Of a stretch of 64,000 bases of DNA, positions 24,937 through 34,696 are shown one piece after another. Source of the stretch: Clostridiaceae bacterium (lineage in GTDB: Bacteria; Bacillota; Clostridia; Lachnospirales; Lachnospiraceae); contig CABJBA010000008.1 of NCBI GenBank assembly GCA_902363735.1, positions 62,001 through 126,000 on the forward strand. The letters run 5' to 3'. Both the position numbers and the translations under genes were made by a program. The first letter of the stretch is position 1. Every line of letters begins with the position of its first letter. The notes under the pieces were generated by a model, which did not search any database, was not told where the DNA came from, and saw only the letters and a program-made list of their open reading frames with translations.

Positions 24937-26736
24937 TTATTGCTGGCGGTTCACTTCTTCACTGATTTCTATTCTCAGATCCACAAGCTGCTGGGGATCA
25001 ACGGGTGACGGTGCCTCTGACATCAGACAGGAGGCATCCTTTACCTTCGGAAATGCCATAACCTCCCGGATGCTGTCAGCGCCTACCATCAGCATCACAA
25101 TACGGTCCAGACCGTAAGCAAGACCTGCATGAGGCGGAACTCCGAAACGGAAGGCATCTAACAGGAAACCGAACTGCTCCTGAGCCTGTTCCCTGGTAAA
25201 TCCAAGAATATCAAACATTCTGGACTGAATGTCACTCTGGTGGATACGCACTGAACCGCCTCCAAGCTCGGTACCGTTCAATACCATATCGTATGCCTTG
25301 GCTCTGATTGCGCCCGGATCGCTGTCTATTAAAGCCCAGTCCTCGTCCATAGGCATGGTAAATGGATGATGAACGGCAGTGAAACGGCCATGTTCTTCAG
25401 AATACTCCAGCAGAGGGAATTCTGTCACCCACAGGAATTTATACTCATCCTTTTTCAAAAGATCAAGCTGTCTTGCCAGTTCCAGCCTCAAGTTACCCAG
25501 AACATCAAAGACTACGCTATCCTTATCTGCCGCAAACAAAAGAAGATCTCCGGCTGTTCCTTCCATGGCATCTGCCAGCTTGTGAAGCTCTTCTTCTGAC
25601 ATGAATTTTGAGAAAGAGCATTTATAGGTTCCGTCTTCATTGATCGCCAGATAAGCAAGGCCCTTTGCTCCAAAGCCTTTTGCATATTCCACAAGGGCGT
25701 CAATTTTCTTACGGGGCATAGCACCCTGTCCCTTGGCGTTGATACCCCGGACAGAGCCGCCATGTTCCAGCGCACCCTTGAATACAGCAAATTCTGTATC
25801 CTTCACAATACCGGAAACATTTTTAAGCTCCATTCCAAAACGCAGGTCAGGCTTATCGGAACCAAAACGGTCCATAGCCTCTCTCCAGGTCATTCTCTGG
25901 ATAGGAAGCTGTATATCGAAATTGCAGATTTCCTTAAACAGCTTTTGCAGGAGTCTTTCATTGACCTCCAAAACGTCTTCTACGTCCACAAAGGACAGCT
26001 CCATGTCGATCTGAGTAAATTCCGGCTGTCTGTCGGCCCTTAAGTCCTCATCACGATAACATCTGGCAAGCTGGAAATAGCGGTCATAACCAGAGCACAT
26101 AAGAAGCTGCTTAAAAAGCTGGGGAGACTGGGGAAGTGCATAAAAGGAACCGGGATGAACGCGGCTGGGAACCAGATAATCCCTGGCACCTTCCGGAGTA
26201 CTCTTGATCAAAGTAGGCGTTTCGATTTCTAAAAAGCCTTCTTCTGCCAAAAATGCCCTGGTCAGAATAGCAACCTGGCTTCTCACCATGATATTTTTCT
26301 GAATATCCGGTCTCCTTAAATCCAGGTAGCGGTATTTTAATCTCAGCTCTTCCTTTGTCTTGCTGTTTTCCTCAATAGGAAATGGAGGGGTTTCTGATTC
26401 AGAAAGAACCCTTAAGTCTTTAGCACGTACTTCAATGGATCCTGTTGCCAGGTTTTCATTGGCACTGCCTGCCCGGTTTTCCACGGTTCCCGTTACTGCG
26501 ATGACAAATTCACTTCTCAGCTTTTCTGCCTTTGCAAAGCTCTCTGCTCCGCAGTCGCTTTCTTCAAATATGATCTGAAGGATTCCGGACCGGTCCCTTA
26601 AATCTACAAAAATGATGCCTCCCTTATTTCGGCTCTTTTGCACCCAGCCCATAACCGTGACTTCTCCGCCTGCATTAGCCGCGGTAACTTCCGTACATCT
26701 ATGAGATCTTTTTAATCCCAACATTGACTCTGCCAT
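24937..26736 (-). CDS. aspS: Aspartyl-tRNA synthetase
   Basis: 599 residues, bacterial AspRS length. N-terminal OB-fold anticodon-binding domain (VTVMGWVQKSRNKGGIIFVDLRD), class II catalytic core with motif 2 (FQLARCYRDEDLRADRQPEF) and motif 3 (GLAYGLDRIVMLM near 550), and the bacterial GAD insert in the middle. It charges tRNA-Asp; whether it also charges tRNA-Asn depends on the genome's asnS content. It follows hisS by 30 bases in what looks like one transcript. Confidence 0.98.
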   Translation of the reverse strand: MAESMLGLKRSHRCTEVTAANAGGEVTVMGWVQKSRNKGGIIFVDLRDRSGILQIIFEESDCGAESFAKAEKLRSEFVIAVTGTVENRAGSANENLATGSIEVRAKDLRVLSESETPPFPIEENSKTKEELRLKYRYLDLRRPDIQKNIMVRSQVAILTRAFLAEEGFLEIETPTLIKSTPEGARDYLVPSRVHPGSFYALPQSPQLFKQLLMCSGYDRYFQLARCYRDEDLRADRQPEFTQIDMELSFVDVEDVLEVNERLLQKLFKEICNFDIQLPIQRMTWREAMDRFGSDKPDLRFGMELKNVSGIVKDTEFAVFKGALEHGGSVRGINAKGQGAMPRKKIDALVEYAKGFGAKGLAYLAINEDGTYKCSFSKFMSEEELHKLADAMEGTAGDLLLFAADKDSVVFDVLGNLRLELARQLDLLKKDEYKFLWVTEFPLLEYSEEHGRFTAVHHPFTMPMDEDWALIDSDPGAIRAKAYDMVLNGTELGGGSVRIHQSDIQSRMFDILGFTREQAQEQFGFLLDAFRFGVPPHAGLAYGLDRIVMLMVGADSIREVMAFPKVKDASCLMSEAPSPVDPQQLVDLRIEISEEVNRQQ

Positions 26737-26766
26737 AACTTCCTCCTCATATCTCTTTTTTAAGCA

Positions 26767-28017
26767 TTAATCTTTATAAAAATCTTTAAACTGGGTATAG
26801 CCTTCCTGTTGAAGGCTTTCCTTCTGGAACTTCTTGTTTTTATTCATCTGAGAAACTAAAATAACTTCTCCTTGGGACCGTCGTTCCATGGCCTCCTTAA
26901 CGGCCTGGTTCATCACCTGGTCGCTTGCCCCCTTTTCGATCAGGAAGGCCGTCTTTTCTTCCTTTCCCGGAACAGTAAAACCTTCATCCATAAGAATGGT
27001 GATAAGCCGTTCAAATCCCAGAGAAAAGCCGCAGGCCGGAGTATCCATGCCTGTAAACTTACCAATCATCTTATCATAACGGCCTCCGCCGCCAACAGAC
27101 CCTGGAAAGCCTTCTACCTGGATTTCAAAAATAGTTCCTGTGTAGTAAGACATGCCTCTTACCAAAGTGGGATCAAAGACGATATGAAACTGGCTGGTAG
27201 AAATCTCAGTGACACTGTCCATAATTGAGGCCAGGTTTTCAGCCTGAGACTGGTCCATGGCATCCTTTAACAATTCACCAAGGCTGCGCACTCCCCCTGC
27301 ATCAGAAGCTGCATTTTCAAAGAGATTTAAATATTTACTGATTTTTTCCTCATCATAGCCCGCTTCCGCCAGTTCCTTTGCAACACCATCAGCGCCGATC
27401 TTATCCATTTTATCCAGAATAATAAATACCTGATCATAGGATTCCTCAGAAAAGCCGCAATAAGCCGCCATTCCTTTTAGAATATTCCTGTCATTAATCC
27501 TTATGGAATAGCCCTTAAAACCGATTTTGCCAAGCAGTGTAGTGGTTGCCAGAATCAGTTCAATTTCCGCAAGCCTGGCAGAATCCCCCAGAATATCAAT
27601 ATCACACTGTACAAACTGGCGGAAACGGCCCTTCTGGGGACGGTCTGCCCGCCATACACTTCCCATTTGCAAAGCTTTAAAGGGAGCCGTCAGAGCTGCC
27701 GCGTTGTTGGAGTAATATCTGGACAAGGGAACCGTCAAATCGTAGCGTAAACCGCTGTCAGTCAAATCACTTTCTGACTGAGCAGCCTCCAGATTCAACT
27801 TTTCTCCCCGCTTCATAATCTTAAAAATCAGCTTTTCATTATCCCCGCCCTGCTTACTGGACAAATTTTCAATATGCTCCACACAGGGAGTTTCAATGGA
27901 ATGAAATCCAAAACTTCCGTAAGTTTCCCGTATCTGCTCCATCACATATTCCCGTATCTGCATTTCTGCAGGAAGAATATCCTTCATTCCCGTAACCGGT
28001 TTCTTTTTTAACGCCAT
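26767..28017 (-). CDS. hisS: Histidyl-tRNA synthetase
   Basis: 416 residues. Class II motifs: motif 1 region near KGMKDILPAE, motif 2 (GSVWRADRPQKGRFRQFVQCDIDILG), the His A loop (VRGMSYYTGTIFEIQ) and motif 3 (ACGFSLGFERLI). A C-terminal anticodon domain follows (TAFLIEKG to VILVSQMNK). It charges tRNA-His. The 54 bases between hemZ and hisS show no terminator, so hemZ, hisS and aspS may be co-transcribed. Confidence 0.97.
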   Translation of the reverse strand: MALKKKPVTGMKDILPAEMQIREYVMEQIRETYGSFGFHSIETPCVEHIENLSSKQGGDNEKLIFKIMKRGEKLNLEAAQSESDLTDSGLRYDLTVPLSRYYSNNAAALTAPFKALQMGSVWRADRPQKGRFRQFVQCDIDILGDSARLAEIELILATTTLLGKIGFKGYSIRINDRNILKGMAAYCGFSEESYDQVFIILDKMDKIGADGVAKELAEAGYDEEKISKYLNLFENAASDAGGVRSLGELLKDAMDQSQAENLASIMDSVTEISTSQFHIVFDPTLVRGMSYYTGTIFEIQVEGFPGSVGGGGRYDKMIGKFTGMDTPACGFSLGFERLITILMDEGFTVPGKEEKTAFLIEKGASDQVMNQAVKEAMERRSQGEVILVSQMNKNKKFQKESLQQEGYTQFKDFYKD

Positions 28018-28071
28018 TTCATTTTCTCCATTTCTATTTCTATTTCTATATAATTAACAGACTACCATAAA

Positions 28072-29517
28072 CTAACTATCCAGCAATCGTTCTTTTCTCT
28101 CCAGCATTTCATCAATTCTAGCCATATACTGTTCTACATCCTTGACATTTTCCACCCGTTCCAGACGGTTTTCCGCAGGATACACCACTTTGGTAGTGGT
28201 CCCTGCCCCACAGGCGATAATGGTCTGCTTTTCTTCCATAATTAAAATATTATAGATACATGCCTTGCCAGGGCGGGAATAACCTACATTCTCAAAATTT
28301 CCGGCCATGTTTTTCTGGCGGTAAAGATAGTAAGGCTCCTGCCCCATTTTTCTGGCATAATCGGCTGTCACCTCAATCATTTCGGGAGTATTGGTAATCT
28401 TTAAATCCCCATACCGCTCTTTAAACATGTTTAGGCGGGCAGCCCTCTTAATCGCAAGGGAATGGACTGTAATACCGTCAGGATTTAATGCCTGTATCTC
28501 CTCCATGGTGCGGATCACATCCTCTACGTCCTCTTCCGGCAGTCCAACAATCAAGTCCATATTAATATTGTCAAAGCCCATGGACCGGGCCATTAAAAAA
28601 CAGTCCTTTACCATGTCCACCGTGTGCCTCCGGCCAATTATGTCCAGGGTTTCCTGTTTCATGGTCTGGGGATTAATGGATATCCGGGTCACCCCATAAT
28701 CCTTTAATACCCTAAGTTTATCCTCTGTAATGCTGTCCGGCCTTCCGGCCTCCACCGTAAATTCCTTTACTCCGGAAAAATCAAAAGTCTTCTTCAGCCT
28801 GGTTATGAGCTGTTCTAAATGGAAGGCAGAAAGGGAGGTGGGAGTTCCCCCTCCAATGTAGACAGTATCCAGATTTCTTCCCGCCATTTTTCCCGCCACA
28901 TAATCCATTTCTGTAAAAAGGGCTTCCAAATACTGATTCATCCGTTTTTCCCAATGCCCGATGGGAAAGGAGGTAAAGGAGCAGTATAAGCAGGTAGTCG
29001 GGCAGAAAGGAATCCCCACATACAGACTGTAGCCATTTTCATAGTCAATGGAAGACAGAATATCTATCTCCCGTTTTGCAATTTCAAGGCTCAAATCAAT
29101 CTTTTGGCTGCCGGTGTAATAAGTATCCTTCATATAGCTGCGGACTTTTTCATCCTCCCAGCCCTCCAAAAGCTTTGTCATGGCTATTTTGGTGGGTCGG
29201 ATTCCCGTTAAGGTTCCCCATGGAAGCGAGATGCCTGTAAGCTCCCGAAGTATTTTGTAAAGCATTCGCTTAATCCTGTTTTTCGTTTCAAAACGGTCAG
29301 AAAAATCAGCTTCCGTCACAGAGGATTTCACAATTCCTTTTTCAAGGTCCTCAACGGTCAGTTCAAAGGATGCTTCACTGGTCCTGCTGCGGATCAAAAG
29401 ACTTTGCTCTCCCCCTGGCATTTCTTCACGGGTAAAACTTTCTCCGGGGTAAAATGCCATTAGCAGTTCTCTGATATCTTGTTCAAAGGATTGGTCATCC
29501 AGTATTATTCCTATCAT
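28072..29517 (-). CDS. hemZ: HemZ-type radical SAM protein (coproporphyrinogen dehydrogenase family)
   Basis: 481 residues from the ATG at 29517, chosen because AGGAAG lies 6 bases upstream and because the longer frame to 29610 would overlap the MBL gene more deeply. Radical SAM motif CPTTCLYC with Cys at 172, 176 and 179, then DTVYIGGGTPTSLS and FTVEAGRPDSIT. The N-terminal 150 residues are typical of HemZ and absent from HemN. HemZ relatives are annotated as oxygen-independent coproporphyrinogen III dehydrogenases; in heme-lacking clostridia the true function is uncertain. It begins 10 bases after the MBL hydrolase gene. Confidence 0.9.
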   Translation of the reverse strand: MIGIILDDQSFEQDIRELLMAFYPGESFTREEMPGGEQSLLIRSRTSEASFELTVEDLEKGIVKSSVTEADFSDRFETKNRIKRMLYKILRELTGISLPWGTLTGIRPTKIAMTKLLEGWEDEKVRSYMKDTYYTGSQKIDLSLEIAKREIDILSSIDYENGYSLYVGIPFCPTTCLYCSFTSFPIGHWEKRMNQYLEALFTEMDYVAGKMAGRNLDTVYIGGGTPTSLSAFHLEQLITRLKKTFDFSGVKEFTVEAGRPDSITEDKLRVLKDYGVTRISINPQTMKQETLDIIGRRHTVDMVKDCFLMARSMGFDNINMDLIVGLPEEDVEDVIRTMEEIQALNPDGITVHSLAIKRAARLNMFKERYGDLKITNTPEMIEVTADYARKMGQEPYYLYRQKNMAGNFENVGYSRPGKACIYNILIMEEKQTIIACGAGTTTKVVYPAENRLERVENVKDVEQYMARIDEMLERKERLLDS

Positions 29518-29527
29518 CTTGTTCTTC

Positions 29528-30175
29528 CTATCCCCTGTTGTATGATGCCACCGGATTATACACCTTTTCGTGCCCAATCGTGGTTTTATCTCCATGGCCC
29601 GGATATACAAGAGTATCCTCCGGCAGAGTAAACAGCCTTTCTCTTATGGATTTTACAATCTGATTCTGGTTTCCCATAGGAAAATCCGTTCTGCCCAAAG
29701 ATTCCAGAAACAGGGTATCTCCGCTTATAAGAACCTCTTCCTCCCCGATCAGATAGCAAACTGAACCAGGCGTATGTCCCGGGGTAAACAGCACTTCAAA
29801 GGATATCCCCCCAAGAGATAACAGTTCTCCATCCCCCACATGTTCCACATCCGGGACCACGCAGGCCGAGCCAAAACCTGAGGATAAATTCAGGGAGGCG
29901 TTTGTGAAAAGTTCCTTTTCTTCCTCTCCTCCGTATACCTTTATCCCGGGAAATGCCCTCCTGATATCTTCCACCCCAAGGATGTGGTCAAAATGGCCGT
30001 GAGTCAGCAAAATCGCCTCAGGAATCAGGGAAAGTTCCCGGCACATATTCAGGATATATGCTCCATTGTCGCCCGGATCGGCAATTACTGCTTTTCTCAT
30101 CCCTTCCCGGTATAAAACATAACAGTTGGTTCCGATCTGTCCCACGGGGTAAGTCTTGATTCTGAAATCGCTCAT
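29528..30175 (-). CDS. MBL-fold hydrolase (glyoxalase II-like)
   Basis: 215 residues from the ATG at 30175 (GGCAGGA upstream); a frame to 30226 overlaps relA and adds an unrelated tail. The metal-binding motif THGHFDHILG lies near 60, with ADPGDN before it, GHTPGSVCYL near 130, SGDTLF and GHGDKTTIGHE near the end. This is the YcbL/glyoxalase-II-like group acting on thioesters or related esters. It sits directly between relA and hemZ, a gene order common in clostridia. Confidence 0.93.
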   Translation of the reverse strand: MSDFRIKTYPVGQIGTNCYVLYREGMRKAVIADPGDNGAYILNMCRELSLIPEAILLTHGHFDHILGVEDIRRAFPGIKVYGGEEEKELFTNASLNLSSGFGSACVVPDVEHVGDGELLSLGGISFEVLFTPGHTPGSVCYLIGEEEVLISGDTLFLESLGRTDFPMGNQNQIVKSIRERLFTLPEDTLVYPGHGDKTTIGHEKVYNPVASYNRG

Positions 30176-30206
30176 ATTCCTGCCTTTCTCATGCAAGAGA
30201 ACTGCG

Positions 30207-32528
30207 TTATCCCGCAGTCCTCTCAATGTCTATGACGCCTTCAATCTGTCTCAGTTTATCGATCAGCTTGCCAAGTTCTTCCACTCCGTGAATATCAAAG
30301 GTCATGGTAATGGTGGCATTGCCCTGTTTATTGGTTCTGGAATTCATGGAGGTGATATCGATTTGTCTCTCTGAAAACACCTTGGAAATATCCACAAACA
30401 TGCCGATCCTGTTCTTCGCAAATATATTGATTTCCGTAGAATACCGCTCCTTGGTATTATCTCCCTCAGGCTCCTGCCACTCCGCATCAATCATACGGTT
30501 TCGCTCTTCTTCCGGAAGAGCCAGAACATTGACGCAATCGGTCCTGTGGATGGAAATACCCCGGCCTCTCGTTACAAATCCTATAATCTCATCTCCCGGC
30601 ACCGGGCTGCAGCACCTGGAAAAACGGACGGCCAGATCGTGAATTCCTTTTACCACAATTCCGCTGCTGGAACGCTTCTTCACCGGAAGCTTGCTGCTCA
30701 TGTCTCCGATATCATTTAAAATGCTGGTGTCGGTCACTTCTTTTTTAAGCTTTTTATTCCGCTCATCCACCATCTTATTGATGACCTGGCCCTCTTTTAA
30801 ACCGCCGTGTCCAAGGGAGGCAAGGACAGATTCCCAGTCCCGGAAAGCATAGCGCTTCATAACCTTTTCCTGGTATTCCGGTTTATTGATATCGGAAAAA
30901 ATGATTCCCTTGGTTTTACAGTAGCGCTCCACCATTTCCCGGCCTCTGAGTATGTTATCCTCTTTCAGCTCGGTCTTAAACCACTGGCCGATCTTTGTTT
31001 TTGCCTGAGTGCTCTTTACAATATTCAGCCAGTCCCTGCTGGGGCCCCGGCTGTTTTGAGAGGTGATGATTTCCACCTGGTCGCCGTTTTGGATCACATA
31101 ATTAATGGTCACAAGCTGTCCGTTTACCCTGGAGCCTACCATCTTATTTCCCACCGCACTGTGAATGGAATAGGCAAAGTCAATGGGAGTAGAGCCGCTG
31201 GGCAGGTTTTTTACATCCCCGGAAGGAGTAAAACAGTAAACGCTGTCAGAGAACATATCAAGATCGCCCTTAACCACGTTTAGGAATTCCTTGTTATCGG
31301 ACATGTCCTTCTGCCATTCCAGAATCTGGCGCAGCCAGCTTAACTTCTCTTCTTCCTTGCCCTCTGCCACCTGCCCGCTTCCGCTTTCCTTGTACTTCCA
31401 GTGGGCGGCAATTCCATATTCCGCAGTCCGGTGCATCTCGTAGGTGCGGATCTGAATTTCAAAGGGCTGTCCGTTGCTGCCGATTAAGGTTGTGTGAAGG
31501 GACTGGTACATGTTGGGTTTTGGCATGGCGATATAATCTTTAAAGCGGCCCGGAATAGGCTTATACATCTCATGGATCACTCCAAGAGCTCCATAGCAGT
31601 CCTTTACCCCATCCACAATAATCCTCACCGCAAATAAATCGTATATCTGGTCCAGAGTCTTATTCTGGTTTACCATCTTTTTATAAATGCTGAAAAAATG
31701 CTTGACCCGGCCATCTACCCTGGCTTCGATTCCAACTGTCTTTAAATGGTCATGAACCTCATCTACTATGCTTTTTACAAAGATTTCCCTGGCGTCCTTT
31801 TTTAAAGATATCTTTTCCGCCAGGTCAAAATAGACATCGGGCTCCAGATATTTTAAGGACAAGTCATCCAGTTCAATCTTGATTTTAGAAATACCCAGAC
31901 GGTTGGCAATAGGAGCATAGATTTCCATGGTCTCCCTGGCCTTTTCCTTCTGTTTTTCCGGTTTCATATACTGCAAAGTCCGCATGTTGTGAAGCCGGTC
32001 AGACAGTTTGATGATAATGACCCGTATGTCCTTTGCCATGGCCAAAAACATCTTTCTTAAGTTTTCAGCCTGAATTTCCATCTTATCCATGGACCAGGAT
32101 ATCTGGGTCAGTTTGGTAACGCCGTCCACTAAGAGAGCTACCTCTCCTCCGAATTCTGCTTTCAGCTCATCAAGGGACATAATAGTATCTTCCACCACAT
32201 CGTGAAGGATTCCAGCGGCAATGGTTTCCTTATCCATCTCTAAATCAGCCAGAATAATGGCAACACAAAGAGGATGAATAATATAAGGCTCTCCTGACTT
32301 ACGCATTTGATCCTTATGTGCTTCATCCGCAATACGGTACGCTTTTTCTATCATGGAAATATCATCCGAAGGATGATATTTTCTTATGGTTTCTACCAGT
32401 TCCTGATAAAGTGCCTCAGGGCCGGTGAAATCGGCCGGGCCCTCCCGGTCTATTCCTATCATCTTCTCCAGATTCTCTCCTCCGAAATCTTCCGGGTTAT
32501 TTTTTTCCATCATTGGATACTCTGCCAT
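30207..32528 (-). CDS. relA: Bifunctional (p)ppGpp synthetase/hydrolase
   Basis: 773 residues from the ATG at 32528, where AGGTGG is 6 bases upstream; an in-frame GTG at 32552 has its site too close. HD hydrolase domain (YIIHPLCVAIIL, ILHDVVEDT), synthetase domain (GRVKHFFSIYKKM, MYQSLHTTLIG), TGS domain (CFTPSGDVKNLPSGSTPIDF), a zinc-finger-like segment (SRCCSPVPGDEIIGF) and a C-terminal ACT domain (INIFAKNRIGMFVDISKVF). It makes and degrades the stringent-response alarmone. Both catalytic halves look intact. Confidence 0.97.
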   Translation of the reverse strand: MAEYPMMEKNNPEDFGGENLEKMIGIDREGPADFTGPEALYQELVETIRKYHPSDDISMIEKAYRIADEAHKDQMRKSGEPYIIHPLCVAIILADLEMDKETIAAGILHDVVEDTIMSLDELKAEFGGEVALLVDGVTKLTQISWSMDKMEIQAENLRKMFLAMAKDIRVIIIKLSDRLHNMRTLQYMKPEKQKEKARETMEIYAPIANRLGISKIKIELDDLSLKYLEPDVYFDLAEKISLKKDAREIFVKSIVDEVHDHLKTVGIEARVDGRVKHFFSIYKKMVNQNKTLDQIYDLFAVRIIVDGVKDCYGALGVIHEMYKPIPGRFKDYIAMPKPNMYQSLHTTLIGSNGQPFEIQIRTYEMHRTAEYGIAAHWKYKESGSGQVAEGKEEEKLSWLRQILEWQKDMSDNKEFLNVVKGDLDMFSDSVYCFTPSGDVKNLPSGSTPIDFAYSIHSAVGNKMVGSRVNGQLVTINYVIQNGDQVEIITSQNSRGPSRDWLNIVKSTQAKTKIGQWFKTELKEDNILRGREMVERYCKTKGIIFSDINKPEYQEKVMKRYAFRDWESVLASLGHGGLKEGQVINKMVDERNKKLKKEVTDTSILNDIGDMSSKLPVKKRSSSGIVVKGIHDLAVRFSRCCSPVPGDEIIGFVTRGRGISIHRTDCVNVLALPEEERNRMIDAEWQEPEGDNTKERYSTEINIFAKNRIGMFVDISKVFSERQIDITSMNSRTNKQGNATITMTFDIHGVEELGKLIDKLRQIEGVIDIERTAG

Positions 32529-32581
32529 ATGCCGCCACCTTTTTAGTAACACTCCTCGTCATCGCCTGTTTTTAAACGTAG

Positions 32582-33577
32582 TTATGTTTCATTATAATTA
32601 TTTTTGTCGAAAAATGCAATTATTTTTTCTTTTTCTGCATTTTCCAGAAAAGCCCCTTCCAAAGCATACCGGTTCATCTGAACCAAATCCTCTGGTAAAA
32701 AGCCCATATGCCTTCGAATCAGCTCTGCTTCTTTTTCCAAAGAAGTGTCTGAAACTGTCATGTTATCCGTGTTGTATGTGACCCGGATTCCCCTGTCGTA
32801 AAAGGCCTTTAAGGGATGTTCCTTTATAGAGGGAACTGCCCTGGTCTGGAGGTTGCTGACCACGCACATCTCTAAGGTAATCTTTTCCTTTTTTAGAAGG
32901 TCCATACACACCTCTGATTGGATGGCCGCACATCCGTGTCCGATTCTTCTGGCTCCATAGTGAACTGCTTTTATAATATTTTCAAAATTCCCGGTCTCTC
33001 CGGCATGTATTGTAAAAGGAATTCCATTTTTGTAAGCACCTTTAAAAAGCGGTTCAAAGTGGGACATGGGAACCAGTCCTTCCGGCCCTGCGATGTCCAC
33101 TCCCACTACCCCTTTTCCAAGATAGGAGGCTGCCAGCTCAAAGGTTTCCTCATTCTCCCGGTCCGGTCCGTTTACCATGGCACAGAGGAGCAGTCCGGCC
33201 TTCATGGAGGAACTGCCAAGTCCACGGTTCATTCCTCTTATGACTGCCTCCACTACCTGCTGCCCTGTCAGCCCTTTTTTCATATGTAGCTGCGGTGCAA
33301 AGCGGATCTCAGCCAAAAGAAGTCCCTGGGCTGCCAGCCGCTGTGTCAGATCCATGGCTGCAAGTTCCAAAGCCTCGGCTGTCTGCAAAAGCCGTCCAGG
33401 TAAGTCAAAGCACTTTAAGTAATCAATCAGGCTTTCACAGTTTTCTCCTACAGAGATCAGCTTCCTGATATCCTGTCCTTCCAGATCATATCCGATCTGA
33501 CCGGCAAGCTGCCTTACCACTTTGGCAGACAAGGAACCGTCCAAATGCAGATGAAGGTCTGTTTCCAATGGTTTCAT
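32582..33577 (-). CDS. add: Adenosine deaminase
   Basis: 331 residues. Zinc and catalytic motifs: TDLHLHLDGSL at the start, TIHAGETGNF near 200, RIGHGCAA near 225 and the aspartates in YNTDNMTVSD near 280. It converts adenosine to inosine in purine salvage. AGGGGAGGAAC precedes the ATG. An adenine phosphoribosyltransferase gene lies 2.6 kb upstream on the same strand, consistent with purine recycling, though other genes intervene. Confidence 0.93.
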   Translation of the reverse strand: MKPLETDLHLHLDGSLSAKVVRQLAGQIGYDLEGQDIRKLISVGENCESLIDYLKCFDLPGRLLQTAEALELAAMDLTQRLAAQGLLLAEIRFAPQLHMKKGLTGQQVVEAVIRGMNRGLGSSSMKAGLLLCAMVNGPDRENEETFELAASYLGKGVVGVDIAGPEGLVPMSHFEPLFKGAYKNGIPFTIHAGETGNFENIIKAVHYGARRIGHGCAAIQSEVCMDLLKKEKITLEMCVVSNLQTRAVPSIKEHPLKAFYDRGIRVTYNTDNMTVSDTSLEKEAELIRRHMGFLPEDLVQMNRYALEGAFLENAEKEKIIAFFDKNNYNET

Positions 33578-33666
33578 AGTTGTTCCTCCCCTTTACAAAT
33601 ATGATATAAAATAATACCTTATAAACTTTCTGAAAGTATTTTACCATATTATAAGAAGGAAAGAAA

Positions 33667-33712
33667 CAAAAACAGCATCCTGTGCCTTTAAAAGACGGGA
33701 ATGCTGTTTTTT
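33667..33712 (-). terminator. Terminator of the AEC transporter gene
   Basis: CAAAAACAGCAT pairs with ATGCTGTTTTTTG, giving an A+T-flanked stem with a T-run on the minus strand, 16 bases after the transporter stop. Confidence 0.75.
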
Positions 33713-33727
33713 GTATAATTTTTGTTT

Positions 33728-34636
33728 TTAAAGAACCAGACACCACAAGGGGATGGTCACCAGGGATAAAAGGGTGGTCACTACCACACACTTTGTGGCA
33801 AATATGTAATCCCCATCGTATTTTGCCGCCAGTATAGCGGTGGTACTCCCTGCAGGCATTCCGGTCAGCAGAACGGAAACTCCGGAAAGAAGAGGGTCCA
33901 CATGGAACAGACGGCTGAAGAAATAAACCAGAAGGGGAATTAAAAACAGACGAAAAAGCGTATATCTGACGATTCCCCAGTCTAGAAAACTACCTGGAGC
34001 AACCTCGGCCAGTATCGTTCCGATTAACACCATGGACATCGTGGTGGTACAGCTTCCGATGCTGCGGATGGTGTTTTCTAAAAAACCTGGCAGCGGAAGC
34101 TGGGTGACCATAAGCACCACTCCGATGTAAACTGCTACAATGCAGGGATGGACCAGAACTTTTTTCACCACTGTCTTCCGGTCCGGGCTTTCGGTAAAAT
34201 AGGACACACCGGCAGACCACATGACGATTCTCTGGGGCACCAGGAAAATAGAAGCATACATAAGCCCCTCAGGCCCATAGACACCTTCTGCTATGGGGTT
34301 TCCCATAAATCCTGCATTGGAGCAGACGGTTCCGTATTGAAGCACCTTTTTTCTCCGGGCCGGTTCCCCGTTGTAGAGAATCTTTGCAAGCACAAGGCAG
34401 GCAACCTGGATTAAGGATGCCATCACAAGAATTACAGCAAATCCTTTTAAAATATCCATATTAAATTCAATCAAAAAGGAACTGATGATATTACAGGGAA
34501 GAATTAAGTAAATGACCAGATCTGTAAGAATGGCCTTTGCTCCCTCCGGCAAAATCTCTTTTTTCCTGAGAATAACACCTGCTGCCACCAGGAGAAATAA
34601 CATCCCCTGGAGATTTATGAGGTTACCATTGTTCAT
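33728..34636 (-). CDS. AEC family (auxin efflux carrier-like) transporter
   Basis: 302 residues from the ATG at 34636 (TTAGGAGA upstream). About ten hydrophobic helices in two halves, with AEC-family sequence such as LTDLVIYLILPCNIISSF near 50 and GVSVLLTGMPAGSTTAILAA near 265. Family members are secondary carriers for malate, other organic acids or similar solutes; the substrate is not predictable. It follows the GltD-like gene by 60 bases. Confidence 0.88.
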   Translation of the reverse strand: MNNGNLINLQGMLFLLVAAGVILRKKEILPEGAKAILTDLVIYLILPCNIISSFLIEFNMDILKGFAVILVMASLIQVACLVLAKILYNGEPARRKKVLQYGTVCSNAGFMGNPIAEGVYGPEGLMYASIFLVPQRIVMWSAGVSYFTESPDRKTVVKKVLVHPCIVAVYIGVVLMVTQLPLPGFLENTIRSIGSCTTTMSMVLIGTILAEVAPGSFLDWGIVRYTLFRLFLIPLLVYFFSRLFHVDPLLSGVSVLLTGMPAGSTTAILAAKYDGDYIFATKCVVVTTLLSLVTIPLWCLVL

Positions 34637-34696
34637 TTTATCTCCTAATAAATTAATTAGATATACAAACATATCCAATTAATTCACAAACGCTTA